Assembly (NCBI RefSeq): GCF_015471405.1
Contig: NZ_BLVZ01000016.1
Span: 1 to 64,000, forward strand
Direction of reading: 5' to 3'
DNA from: Pseudomonas cichorii
GTDB lineage: Bacteria > Pseudomonadota > Gammaproteobacteria > Pseudomonadales > Pseudomonadaceae
DNA: 64,000 nt
Shown here: in pieces, positions 41,618 to 50,118 of the stretch
Layout of the letters: each line of letters starts with the position of its first letter
Position numbering within the stretch: position 1 is the first letter of the stretch
The notes under the pieces: generated by a model
What the model was told of the DNA's origin: nothing
Databases searched by the model: none
The model's input: the letters and a program-made list of their open reading frames with translations, nothing else
Position numbers and translations under genes: made by a program

Positions 41618-42348
41618 CACGCGAAATCCAGCAAGATTTTGAAGCAGTAAAATCCTTTATCTCGGCGTACACGCTACAACCATTACTTAACGATGCAGAA
41701 GCAATGAAAAAGATCAGCTCATCGCACGCAAAATATTACGCAGTATTAACGCTATTCCACGAACTAAAACATACTCCCCCGAAAGTACCATTTCAGCATA
41801 AAGACGATAAAACATCAGACCATTTGGAGAGTATGTTTTGGCTATATCTCGAGGAAACCATTTCCGAACTAGGCAGCACTTTATTCCTGATATCCAATGG
41901 CTTTTACAAAGCTGCAGGATTGGTCTTAAGAAGTTCTCTAGAGAACTTCTTCAAACTATCTGCATCCTTTCATCACGCGGAAATTTATACAACTAAAAGC
42001 ACCTACGAGGTGATTGAGCTAGCCAAAAAATCTAAAATATTTGAAAGCACTAATGGCGCTAAAATCTTCAACTCCTTACACTCATCATACGTAGAACTTT
42101 GCAAAGCAGTTCATACTGCCACGATCGAAGATATGCAAACCGTATCAGCACTAGGTCACTTCCCACACATCGACAAAGTAAAACTAGACAAACTTTCCAC
42201 TCATTACACATCAATAACATCTAAATTCACTGACTCACTTTGCCTATTGTTTAAAGATACTTTTCATAAAATCCACTTCAAAAATAGAGATATCATTCAA
42301 GCAGGCCTATCAAAACCTACACTGAGGGCAATTTATACAAACGTATAG
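41614..42348 (+). CDS. Unknown protein with DUF5677/HEPN-like feature, third gene of the ParA operon
   Basis: 244 residues from GTG 41614, overlapping the previous stop (GTGA). Not confidently recognised. The middle has EETISELGSTLFLISNGFYK and AAGLVLRSSLENFFKLSASF, where a helix carrying LRSSLE resembles the R-x-x-x-E helix of DUF5677 and HEPN-like all-helical proteins. Later it has LHSSYVELCKAVHTATIEDM with a possible conserved histidine. Such folds occur in ribonucleases and abortive-infection proteins. Coupling with a ParA-type ATPase makes a defence or partition role worth testing, but the link is an inference. It is AT-rich like its neighbours. Confidence 0.75.
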   Translation: MTREIQQDFEAVKSFISAYTLQPLLNDAEAMKKISSSHAKYYAVLTLFHELKHTPPKVPFQHKDDKTSDHLESMFWLYLEETISELGSTLFLISNGFYKAAGLVLRSSLENFFKLSASFHHAEIYTTKSTYEVIELAKKSKIFESTNGAKIFNSLHSSYVELCKAVHTATIEDMQTVSALGHFPHIDKVKLDKLSTHYTSITSKFTDSLCLLFKDTFHKIHFKNRDIIQAGLSKPTLRAIYTNV

Positions 42349-42620
42349 CACCTACTTTATCAGCAACAGCCACCGCACATAGAATGAGAGTTAGCAGTCC
42401 AACCAAACTTTATTTAGAGCAACCATAAAAATTATTTCTCAATTACATATCACCCCATATTACTTAACACCACTCCTAAAAATCGAATTTTTTATAAATA
42501 GCAGAGAGCCACATGATCTAGCCACACCAAGCTAATTAATAGCTATTTCATAGGACTCCCCTCCATATTTATAATATACGTTGTGAGTATCAGCCCCCCC
42601 CTAAAGCACACCAACTCAAC

Positions 42621-43064
42621 TCACTCCGCTCTTTCTTTAACCGAAGGATATTTTGAGGACGAATATCTAACCACCAAAATTGAAAATGCCAGCAAAAGCA
42701 CACCACCACATACATAAAGAATTCCAACATCAGCTTTATGGTGTGACACGTCGCTAATCAAAAGTCTTATCAGTGCTGTGACGCCGATATAAAGCAAAAA
42801 TCTCAGGGGCATATGATTCGTTTTAAAATATATTCCAGTCATCGCCAGCAACTCTAGATATATAAAAAGCAAAAGAATATCATCTACGCTAATTTTATCC
42901 TGCTGAAGCATTTCAGCGAACGTTGAAATCCCTGCCCACATCGTAATAACGCCAATGCCAAATAGTGCTAAATAATGAAATGATTCAACTCCCAGATTAC
43001 CTAAACTATTAGCCGCAGCGTGCAGTTTTCTACGTAAACTTTCAGCCCATTTTACTTCTGTCAT
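42621..43064 (-). CDS. psiE: PsiE-family membrane protein carried by the island
   Basis: 147 residues. Four hydrophobic helices with the family motifs LGVESFHYLALFGIGVITMW, VDDILLLFIYLELLAMTGIY, FKTNHMPLRFLLYIGVTALI, RLLISDVSHHKADVGILYVC and a final LLAFSILVVRYSSSKYPSVK. It is complete, whereas the host psiE on either side is split. DNA is AT-rich, so it is not a recent copy of the host gene. Function in phosphate starvation is only known for relatives; the mechanism is unclear. Keeping an intact copy may compensate for loss of the host gene. Confidence 0.85.
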   Translation of the reverse strand: MTEVKWAESLRRKLHAAANSLGNLGVESFHYLALFGIGVITMWAGISTFAEMLQQDKISVDDILLLFIYLELLAMTGIYFKTNHMPLRFLLYIGVTALIRLLISDVSHHKADVGILYVCGGVLLLAFSILVVRYSSSKYPSVKERAE

Positions 43065-43139
43065 TTATTAAACGCCTTCTACAAACAAAAAAATCAAAAA
43101 TGAACATAAGAGTTCATAGTAAGAAGAGGGGCATGCACA

Positions 43140-43454
43140 CTACACCACGACAGTCCTAGGTCTCATGAACGGCTGGCATTCGCGATGAGAAATATTAGTC
43201 ACGTAGACCTTCTTCCAGAAGTAAATCCCCGTCATCGCACCCAGTTCCAGGTAGATGAACAGCAGCAGGATGTCATCGACCGTGATGTTGCCCTTCTCGA
43301 CCATCCCCAGAAAGGCGACGACCGATGCCCAGGCAGTGATGGCGCCGATGGCGAACAGTGCCAGGAAGTGGAAGCTCTCCACGCAGAGATTCCCCAGCGA
43401 TTCGGCCTGCGAATGCACTTTTTGCCGCATCTTTTCTGCCCATTTGTTTCCCAT
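43140..43454 (-). pseudogene. psiE: 5' part of a disrupted psiE gene
   Basis: The reading from ATG 43454 starts MGNKWAEKMRQKVHSQAESL and follows PsiE through VDDILLLFIYLELGAMTGIY to about 43217, that is two helices. After GIYF it runs into 26 non-PsiE residues and stops. The rest of the gene is at 39578-39763. Composition is host-like (GC-rich), in contrast to the island immediately beside it. Confidence 0.8.
43213..43224. repeat. Right copy of the 12-bp direct repeat flanking the island
   Basis: TTCCAGAAGTAA at the point where PsiE homology ends. Identical to 39884-39895. Confidence 0.6.
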
Positions 43455-43657
43455 GACGCTCTACCTCTGAACCTGAATTTTTACCAACCGGATGATGCTG
43501 TATGCACATGACACTCTGCACTGCTGCTTTTTAAAGCAGGAACAGGGCCATAGGCTATGGTTGAGAGCGCGACGGGTTGTCGCAAGGCACACCGGGCAGA
43601 CAAAAAATGTGTTTTAAGGCCACTATTCAAGGGAAGCGGATTGGCTTATGCTAACCA

Positions 43658-43673
43658 CTGTACAAAAATACAG
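43658..43673 (+). promoter_or_regulatory. LexA (SOS) box upstream of yebG
   Basis: CTGTACAAAAATACAG fits the LexA consensus CTG-N10-CAG with a near-perfect central AT-rich core. It lies 40 bases before the yebG start. Confidence 0.85.
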
Positions 43674-43712
43674 TATTCATTAAATTTATCGCAAGGGCAT
43701 GTGAGGTAGTGA

Positions 43713-43982
43713 ATGGCCGTCGAAGTGGTATACCGCAGCAGCCGAGATCTGGAGCGTTTGTTCATGGATAAAGCCGAAGCTGATCGTCATGACAAGATGC
43801 TTGAACTCGCTGAGTTGCTGGCAACAGTGTTGAACAAGGCCGTGCCGTCGCTGACGGAAGCCCAGGTTGAAGAAGCCGGGATTTACATGGCGAAAAACCG
43901 CGATATCTTCGCCCGCGCCTTCAAGAGCCAGCCGGATGCCTTGAATGAGTTGCTGAGTGAAACCGAAGCTGAAACCGAGTGA
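43713..43982 (+). CDS. yebG: YebG-family DNA-damage-inducible protein
   Basis: 89 residues; the motif MAVEVVYRSSRDLERLFMDK and AEADRHDKMLELAELLATVL, together with EAGIYMAKNRDIFARAFKSQ, fit YebG. In E. coli yebG is LexA-regulated, and the LexA box here agrees. Its molecular role remains obscure. It sits between the psiE island and a convergent 2-oxoacid dehydrogenase operon. Confidence 0.9.
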   Translation: MAVEVVYRSSRDLERLFMDKAEADRHDKMLELAELLATVLNKAVPSLTEAQVEEAGIYMAKNRDIFARAFKSQPDALNELLSETEAETE

Positions 43983-43990
43983 ATCGGGGG

Positions 43991-44035
43991 TTCGTGAATG
44001 AATTCGATCCGTGTAGGAGCGAATTCATTCGCGAA
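43991..44035. repeat. Inverted REP pair at the yebG/E2 convergent junction
   Basis: A slightly degenerate left unit (TTCGTGAATGAATTCGATCC) and a standard right unit (from 44013) in opposite orientation. Likely terminator-like hairpin between convergent genes. Confidence 0.8.
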
Positions 44036-44058
44036 AGATGCAACCTGTTACACCTCCA

Positions 44059-45162
44059 TCACTCCGGCTTCTCCAGCTCATCCACCAGCGCCTTGAAGAA
44101 GCGCGCCGCCTCGCCTCCCGTTACGGCCCGATGATCGAAGGTCAGTGACAGCGGCAGGATCGGGTGGATAACAACCTCTCCGTTCATGGCCACCGGCTCT
44201 TCACGAATCCCACCTGCACCAATGATTGCGACTTGCGGCGGCACGACGATCGGGTTGGCGTAGCGCCCGAACAAGGTGCCGAAGTTGGACAGGGTGATGG
44301 TTGCGCCCATCATTTCCTGCGGCGGGATGGAGCGGGCTTTTACGTCGGCTCGCAATCGGCTCATGCCCTCTTTCAGGTCAGCCGCCGTTCGGTTGCCCAC
44401 ATCGCGCAGCACCGGTACGAACAAGCCATCGGGTGTGTCTACAGCGATGCCAAGGTTGAGGGTTTCATGCTGCTTGATCGACAGGGATTTGCCGTCGAAC
44501 CAGCTATTGAGCACCGGTTCCACCTTGCAGGCTTCGGCCATGGCCTTGCCCAAGCGGATCAATGGATCACGGGCCTGCGCCCAGCGATGCAAATCAGCAT
44601 CACCAAAGATGGTCACCGGCACCACTTCGGCATGGGACTTGGCCATGTTCAGCGCCATGCTGCGCCGCACACCGCGCAAGCGCTGGCCGCCAAAGCGGTC
44701 GCGTTCGATCTGTGCCGCCCGTTCGACATCGGCGCGAGTGATCAGGCCGTTATTGCCTGAGCCAGCCAGGGCATTCAATTCCACACCCAGTTGCCGGGCC
44801 AGTTGGCGCACTGCGGGCGTGGCTTTTACGGACAGATGTTCACGGGTCGAAGGCGCTGCACCGACACAGAACTGATCGTCCTGGCTGCCACCACCTTCAA
44901 GGCGTCCAACTACGGTGCCCGCATCGCCCTCGCCTTCAAAGGCCATCAGGGGTTCGCCCACATGCAGAACATCGCCGTCGCCGCCAAACAGCTTGGCCAC
45001 CACGCCGTCATAAGGTGCGGGGATATCGACGATGGCCTTGGCAGTTTCCACCGAAACCACCAGTTGATCGGCATGTACGGTGTCACCTTCCTTGACGTGC
45101 CACTGAACCACTTCCGCTTCTTGCAGACCTTCGCCCAGATCGGGCAGTTTGAAATATTTCAT
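44059..45162 (-). CDS. 2-oxoacid dehydrogenase E2, dihydrolipoamide acyltransferase
   Basis: 367 residues. The N-terminal lipoyl domain has the lysine in VETAKAIVDIPAP (Lys42), the short peripheral-subunit-binding domain is near 115-150 (KATPAVRQLARQLGVELNAL), and the catalytic domain ends with the DHR-x-x-x-GG motif in LTFDHRAVTGGEAARF near residue 340. Only one lipoyl domain is present and the linkers are short. The E1 genes precede it directly on the same strand, but no E3 gene follows, so the complex must borrow a lipoamide dehydrogenase from elsewhere. The set resembles P. aeruginosa PA3415-PA3418 from memory. Confidence 0.92.
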   Translation of the reverse strand: MKYFKLPDLGEGLQEAEVVQWHVKEGDTVHADQLVVSVETAKAIVDIPAPYDGVVAKLFGGDGDVLHVGEPLMAFEGEGDAGTVVGRLEGGGSQDDQFCVGAAPSTREHLSVKATPAVRQLARQLGVELNALAGSGNNGLITRADVERAAQIERDRFGGQRLRGVRRSMALNMAKSHAEVVPVTIFGDADLHRWAQARDPLIRLGKAMAEACKVEPVLNSWFDGKSLSIKQHETLNLGIAVDTPDGLFVPVLRDVGNRTAADLKEGMSRLRADVKARSIPPQEMMGATITLSNFGTLFGRYANPIVVPPQVAIIGAGGIREEPVAMNGEVVIHPILPLSLTFDHRAVTGGEAARFFKALVDELEKPE

Positions 45163-45180
45163 CGCAAGCCTCCTTGGGCA

Positions 45181-46167
45181 TCAGGCGAAATCGAGCACGG
45201 TGTCGCAGGCATGCAGAATGTCTTCAACTGCCGGGATATAGAGCTGTTCCAGCCGGTACAACGGCGGTGGAATATCCGGGGCAGTGACACGCTGGATGGG
45301 TGCCTGCAGATCCATGAAGGCCCGCTCGTAAAGGCTGGCGGCGATTTCAGAACCGACGGCACATGAACGCGGTGCTTCGTGGATGATCACGCAGCGCCCG
45401 GTCTTGCGCACGGAGGCTTCAAGGGTGTCGAGGTCCAGGGGTTTGACGCAGGCCACATCGATGACTTCTGCCGAAACACCGCGCTCGGCCAGCGCACTGG
45501 CAGCCTGCAGGGTTTCATGCACACTGGCGCCCCAACTGATCAGGGTGATGTCGCTGCCTTCACGCAAGGTGAAGCAGCTATCCAGCGGCAAACGCTTGCC
45601 GTCATCGATAAGGGGTTGCGGGTTCATGCGATAAAGCCGGGTCGGCTCCAGGAAGATCACCGGATCGGGGTCGTCGATGGCCGCCAGCAACAATCCATAG
45701 GCGCGGGCGGGTGACGAAGGGATGACGACCCGCAAGCCTGGTACGTGAGCGAACATGGCTTCGGTGCTTTCGCTGTGATGCTCGGGAGCACGAATCCCCG
45801 CGCCCATTGGCGTGCGCAGCACCATCGGGCAGGAAAGGCGCCCACGGGTGCGATTGCGGATGCGGCTGGCGTGGGAAACCAGATGCTCCATGGCCGCATA
45901 GATGAAGCCCATGAACTGGATTTCCACCACGGGTTTCAGACCCTGAGCCGCCATACCGACCACCAGGCCACCGAGCATGGTTTCAGCCAGTGGCGAGTCG
46001 ATCACGCGCTTGAAACCGAAGCTGTCACGCAGCCCCTGAGTCGCGCGGAACACGCCGCCATTCACGCCGACGTCTTCGCCCAGTACCACGACGTTTTCGT
46101 CTTCGGCCATGGCCCGGTGCATCGCCAGGTTCACAGCTTCCAGCAGACTGACTTTTTCATTGGCCAT
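45181..46167 (-). CDS. 2-oxoacid dehydrogenase E1 beta subunit
   Basis: 328 residues from ATG 46167, which has AGGTG upstream and overlaps the end of the E1 alpha gene. The start of the protein MANEKVSLLEAVNLAMHRAM and VVVLGEDVGVNGGVFRATQG (PYR-domain active-site region with the ED pair) are typical, as is the transketolase C-domain (LEASVRKTGRCVIIHEAPRS). It forms an alpha2beta2 heterotetramer with E1 alpha and decarboxylates a 2-oxoacid with TPP, passing the acyl group to E2. Substrate preference (pyruvate or branched-chain) is not decided here. Confidence 0.92.
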   Translation of the reverse strand: MANEKVSLLEAVNLAMHRAMAEDENVVVLGEDVGVNGGVFRATQGLRDSFGFKRVIDSPLAETMLGGLVVGMAAQGLKPVVEIQFMGFIYAAMEHLVSHASRIRNRTRGRLSCPMVLRTPMGAGIRAPEHHSESTEAMFAHVPGLRVVIPSSPARAYGLLLAAIDDPDPVIFLEPTRLYRMNPQPLIDDGKRLPLDSCFTLREGSDITLISWGASVHETLQAASALAERGVSAEVIDVACVKPLDLDTLEASVRKTGRCVIIHEAPRSCAVGSEIAASLYERAFMDLQAPIQRVTAPDIPPPLYRLEQLYIPAVEDILHACDTVLDFA

Positions 46168-47254
46168 GATGATCACCTCCGGCTCGCCGTGCAGCACGTT
46201 CCATGAACCACTCATGCTGTTCCGCCAGCGCGGCGGGCCATTTGGCGTAGACGTGTTGCATGACGGACTCGGGAGACTGGGTGCCGGTGCTTTCAAATAC
46301 TTCTACCGCCATTTGCACCAGGCCCTGACACTCGCTGATCAGGGTCTGCTCGCGCCCTTCGTCCCACACGCCCTGGCTGACCATATAGGATTGCAGCCGT
46401 TTGACGGGCTCTTCCAGCCAGGCCTGCTTGACCTCTTCGCCGGAACGATAGCGGGTTGCGTCGTCGGCGGTGGTGTGGTCGCCGAGTCGGTAGCTCAGGC
46501 ATTCGAGCAATACCGGACCTTTACCTTTGCGCGCCCGTTCAAGGGCAATCTGAATGCGGTCGTAGACGGCGACGATGTCGTTGCCATCGACCTGCTCACC
46601 ATGGAACCCCGCTCCAATGGCCTTTTGAGCCAGGGTCGGCGCGCCGCACTGAATGCGCCGGGGAACGGAAATCGCCCATTGGTTGTTGTTGACGACAAAC
46701 ACCACCGGCAATTGCCAGGCGCCCGCGACATTGAGGGCTTCGAGAAAGTCGCCCTTGCTGGTCGCGCCATCGCCACAGGTGGTAACAGCCACGCGATGTT
46801 CGCCTCTGATCTTGAACGCACTGGCTACACCGCAGGCATGCAAGGCCTGGGTTGCAATCGGTACGCACAGGGGAAAGTCCTGGGCCACGGCAGGTTCGGC
46901 ATAGGCGCTGCCTCGTTCGTCTCCGCCCCAGTAAAGAAGGATTTCTTCCATGCGCACGCCACGCATCAGTTGCACGGCGGTGTCACGGTAATAAGGAACC
47001 AGTACGTCTTCAGGATGCATCAGGCTGCCAATGGCAACACCAATGGCTTCCTGGCCAAGGGTTGGCGCGTAGGTGCCGATGCGGCCGGTGCGTTGCAGGG
47101 CGACGGCTTTCTGGTCGAAAAGCCGGGTCAGCACCATTTGCCGGTAAAGGCGGGTCAGCAGGTTGAAATCATCGGCCCAAGGGGGAAGCTCTCCGGTCAA
47201 ACGACCGTCGGGGGCCAGGTAACGGGTGTACGCAAGCTCGATCTTATTGGACAT
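46157..47254 (-). CDS. 2-oxoacid dehydrogenase E1 alpha subunit
   Basis: 365 residues. The TPP motif GDGATSKGDFLEALN to VVNNNQWAIS (GDG-x-NN) is around residues 157-190. The N-terminal part has QRTGRIGTYAPTLGQEAIGV and YRDTAVQLMRGV, and the phosphorylation-loop-like DHTTADDATRYRSGEEV is near the middle. It is of the PdhA-type short form (no long N-terminal extension of BkdA1). The gene ends overlapping the E1 beta start. The leucine-dehydrogenase-type gene upstream would supply branched-chain 2-oxoacids, suggesting amino-acid catabolism. Confidence 0.92.
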   Translation of the reverse strand: MSNKIELAYTRYLAPDGRLTGELPPWADDFNLLTRLYRQMVLTRLFDQKAVALQRTGRIGTYAPTLGQEAIGVAIGSLMHPEDVLVPYYRDTAVQLMRGVRMEEILLYWGGDERGSAYAEPAVAQDFPLCVPIATQALHACGVASAFKIRGEHRVAVTTCGDGATSKGDFLEALNVAGAWQLPVVFVVNNNQWAISVPRRIQCGAPTLAQKAIGAGFHGEQVDGNDIVAVYDRIQIALERARKGKGPVLLECLSYRLGDHTTADDATRYRSGEEVKQAWLEEPVKRLQSYMVSQGVWDEGREQTLISECQGLVQMAVEVFESTGTQSPESVMQHVYAKWPAALAEQHEWFMERAARRAGGDHHGQ

Positions 47255-47348
47255 TCGCTACTCCTATCACGCGGGGTATGCGTGATGATCATGACTCGCG
47301 GCTTTTGGCTGCGAAGATCAGGTCGAAAGGCACCGGGATGGTGGGCCG

Positions 47349-48371
47349 TCATTCGACATTCAACAGGCGTTCTGCCAATTCATCGGCGATACACGCGGGT
47401 GAGCGCTTTTCGGCCTGAGAATGGGCATACACCTCCGTCAATCGTAGTCCGATTCGTAAAAGATGCGCGGTGATAGCGTTCTGATTTTCTCCTTTGTGTT
47501 TGAGTGCTACATAAATGAGCCCGCCGGAGTTGATGACATAGTCCGGCGCATAAAGAATACCGCGTGCTTCAAGCTGCTCCGCGACCTGCAGACTGCTCAA
47601 CTGGTTATTGGCGGCACCGGCCACGGCAGCGCAACGCAGTTGCGGCACACTCTGGCAGTTCAAGGCGCTGCCCAGAGCACAAGGCGCCAGGATGTCGCAA
47701 GGCGTGCTCATCAGAGCCTCGCACGCGACAGGGTGAGCACCGAACTGCTCCATCGCCAGTTGCACCTTGCCGCTGTCCAGATCGCTGACCAACAGATCGG
47801 CACCTGCCGCATGAAGCATTTCAGCCAGGGCGTAGCCCACATGACCCAGCCCCTGAATCGCAACGCGCAAACCTTCGAGATTATCGCTGCCCAGACGCGC
47901 CATGGCCGTGGTGCGAATACCTGCGAAGACGCCCATGGCGGTATAGGGTGAAGGGTCCCCGGATTCACTGGTGCTGGTGACATGGCGGGTATGCAGGGCA
48001 ATGCAGTCCATATCTTCGCTGGAAGTGCCGCTGTCCACAGCCGTGATGTAACGACCATCCAGGGTTTCAATGAAGCGGCCAAAGGATTCAAAGACAGCAG
48101 CACGACTGTAGAGGTGTGGAGGCCGCATGATCACCGCTTTCCCACCCCCCAGAGGCAAGCCGGCGAGAACCGCTTTGTAGCTCATGCTTCTTGCCAACTG
48201 GATAGCATCTTCGATGGCGCTCTCTTCATCTGGATAGGTCATATAACGACATCCACCCAGAGCTGGCCCCAGGCGGCTGCTATGAATCGCGATGACAGCC
48301 TTGAGACCTGTCTGCGGGTCGCAGACCAGATGAAGAGCTTCGGTACGTGACCGTTGCATGAGAGCAAACAT
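47349..48371 (-). CDS. Leucine (Glu/Leu/Phe/Val family) dehydrogenase
   Basis: 340 residues. The family signature LAGLPLGGGKAVI with catalytic Lys78 and the substrate Lys66 in SYKAVLAG, the aspartate region AVDSGTSSEDMDCIALHTRH, and the NAD site LRVAIQGLGHVGYALAEMLH near residue 180. Leu/Phe/Val dehydrogenases deaminate branched-chain or aromatic amino acids to 2-oxoacids, which matches the E1/E2 genes downstream on the same strand. A gap of 94 bases lies between them, so it could be a separate transcript. Confidence 0.9.
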   Translation of the reverse strand: MFALMQRSRTEALHLVCDPQTGLKAVIAIHSSRLGPALGGCRYMTYPDEESAIEDAIQLARSMSYKAVLAGLPLGGGKAVIMRPPHLYSRAAVFESFGRFIETLDGRYITAVDSGTSSEDMDCIALHTRHVTSTSESGDPSPYTAMGVFAGIRTTAMARLGSDNLEGLRVAIQGLGHVGYALAEMLHAAGADLLVSDLDSGKVQLAMEQFGAHPVACEALMSTPCDILAPCALGSALNCQSVPQLRCAAVAGAANNQLSSLQVAEQLEARGILYAPDYVINSGGLIYVALKHKGENQNAITAHLLRIGLRLTEVYAHSQAEKRSPACIADELAERLLNVE

Positions 48372-48538
48372 TTAATAGTGCTCCCCGGTTCTTGTTAATA
48401 AAGCGAGTATAGGCGCTACCGGGGAAAGCAACTGACCATTCAGGCATATGCAAGCACCGCTGGACGAAAGCCGCAGCCAGGGTTAAAAAAGGCATGGTTG
48501 TGAGTGTTTCAGACGAACGAGCCCACACGGAGTGGCCA

Positions 48539-49342
48539 ATGACTCCACGACAAAATTGCATGGCGTGCCTGCAACGCACACCACCCTCAGTGTTCGAGGC
48601 CGCGTTATGGATTTCGGCCGAGCATGAGCCACAGTTCTTGCCTCATCTGGCGACAGAAGAGATCAACCAGTTGCAGCGCCAGCTCAGTGCAGCGCTGCCG
48701 GTCCTGCCTGAGTCGGAACTGGCGCAGCCCTTGTTGCGGCAGCTCAACAGCCTTGGGTTCAAGCAGGACGACTGGAACCCTCCCAAGCCGGAATCGGCCC
48801 TGCTGCACAAGATCGTGCAACGCCGTCAGGGCCAGCCACTGGGTATTGCACTGATTGCGATGGAACTGGCCAGGCGCCTGAACATCACGCTGGAGGGCGT
48901 CAATTTCCCCGGGCATTTTCTGCTGCGCGTGCCGGGTGCCGATCACCTGCTGGACCCTTGCAGCGGGCGCCGGCTTTATCCCAAGGATTGCCGTGAACTG
49001 CTGGTGCGCCAATTCGGGCCGGACATGCAACTGCGGGTCGAGCACATGGCCCGTGCCACCCCCCTGGATATGTTGCAGCGCATGTCACGTAACTTGCGCC
49101 ATTTGCATCTGGTCAATGACAACTTCATTGCCGCACTCAAGGATGCCGACCGGATAGTCGAACTGGGCCATGCAACCAGCCACGACCACCTGGCTCGCGC
49201 CGGCCTGTATCAGACCCTTGAATGCCCGCAGGCCGAACGCTTCGACCTGGAGCATGCACTGCTGCTGAGTAACGATCCCGTACAACGCCTCAAAGTGATG
49301 GAGAGGCTGAGTCAACTACCGCCCAACAGTGCATTTCATTGA
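48539..49342 (+). CDS. SirB1-family (transglutaminase-like/TPR) protein
   Basis: 267 residues from ATG 48539, preceded by CGGAG; an upstream in-frame reading to 48494 lacks family similarity. The middle has QPLGIALIAMELARRLNITL and EGVNFPGHFLLRVPG, LLDPCSGRRLYPKDCRELL, matching the SirB1/DUF1538-like transglutaminase fold; the C-terminal third is a TPR-type helical region (LRHLHLVNDNFIAALKDADR, IVELGHATSHDHLARAGLYQ). Molecular function is not established. Confidence 0.82.
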   Translation: MTPRQNCMACLQRTPPSVFEAALWISAEHEPQFLPHLATEEINQLQRQLSAALPVLPESELAQPLLRQLNSLGFKQDDWNPPKPESALLHKIVQRRQGQPLGIALIAMELARRLNITLEGVNFPGHFLLRVPGADHLLDPCSGRRLYPKDCRELLVRQFGPDMQLRVEHMARATPLDMLQRMSRNLRHLHLVNDNFIAALKDADRIVELGHATSHDHLARAGLYQTLECPQAERFDLEHALLLSNDPVQRLKVMERLSQLPPNSAFH

Positions 49343-49360
49343 CGGCAGGGCCTGATATTT

Positions 49361-49921
49361 TTACTTGTCAGGCCTCGGAATCAAGGGAGGCCTTCCGAGT
49401 TTCTCTGCTTCCTTGATTTTCATCACCTCCATGCTCGTGCCGGTGGTAGCAAAGGTGTACAGGTTCTGCATGACATGGATGGCCTTGACGTAATCGGGCA
49501 GCAGAATCTGTGCATAAGGGTCGCCCATCAAGGCCTTGCTTTTCATCTCGGCAATTCGTTCGGCAAAAAACTCCAGAGCATTTATTTGCTTGTCCGGGTT
49601 TACAACTTTGCCCTTCTTGTCGAACTCGTCCCCGGTACGGCTCAAGAGCTCTGCCGTGTGATTATCGATCAACCCGCCGTTATAAAGCCTCATACCCGCC
49701 CTCGTCAGTTCCTTGGGCGTGATCTGCTCGGGATTGAAGCCCTTGAAAAGCGGCTTCATGCCTCTTTTTTCCATCACCAGCAGGCTGATGGCACCAAAGT
49801 TCGTGCTGCTGGCCTCGCTCAGGATCTGGCTGACCTGGGGCGCGTTTATCTTGGGGGCTTCTTTCTTGGGAGGTGCTTTTATAGAAAACTGTGGCAGGTT
49901 GCCAACAATAGACTTTGGCAT
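49361..49921 (-). CDS. Unknown protein, convergent to SirB1-like gene
   Basis: 186 residues from ATG 49921, which has AAGGAG seven bases upstream; an ATG at 49939 adds six residues but lies within that ribosome site. Not recognised. A proline/lysine-rich, disordered-looking head (SIVGNLPQFSIKAPPKKEAP) precedes a helical body with LTRAGMRLYNGGLIDNHTAE, GDEFDKKGKVVNPDKQINAL and a late MGDPYAQILLPDYVKAIHVM. The body weakly resembles the protein at 56418-56921 (short loop G-x-P-x-A-x-I-L before the last helix), so they may be relatives. No signal peptide. Confidence 0.7.
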   Translation of the reverse strand: MPKSIVGNLPQFSIKAPPKKEAPKINAPQVSQILSEASSTNFGAISLLVMEKRGMKPLFKGFNPEQITPKELTRAGMRLYNGGLIDNHTAELLSRTGDEFDKKGKVVNPDKQINALEFFAERIAEMKSKALMGDPYAQILLPDYVKAIHVMQNLYTFATTGTSMEVMKIKEAEKLGRPPLIPRPDK

Positions 49922-50118
49922 TTGATACTCCTTATTCATCGAGTGGGCACTCTTTGAATATCGGAGCTGGGGAATATCAATTGATAGCCGGATAAAAATC
50001 CATCCGCGTCCTACATATGTAATACATATATCTTACATATCAAAAAGAAAAAGCCTTTCTTGCACTTAAAAGGCGCTGAAATGCATGAACATTCCCGCGC
50101 CAATTCAATATAAGGGTC

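Larger units (their letters stand above)
39884..43224. mobile_element. AT-rich island of about 3.3 kb inserted in psiE
   Basis: The segment separates the two halves of psiE and is much more AT-rich than the surrounding genes. A 12-bp direct repeat TTCCAGAAGTAA is present at both ends (39884-39895 and 43213-43224). Cargo: a ParA-like ATPase, two overlapping unknown genes, and an intact, diverged psiE homologue. No integrase or transposase is present, so the mechanism of entry is unknown and homologous replacement between psiE alleles is a real alternative. Exact recombination of the repeat would not restore the psiE frame. The gaps inside (39896-40272, 42349-42620, 43065-43139) show no further genes. 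Confidence 0.65.

Noticed and set aside
39896..43212. Terminal inverted repeats of the psiE island
   Set aside because: Only ATGCCAGC (near 39912, and inverted near 43170) is shared; eight bases is too short to call transposon ends.
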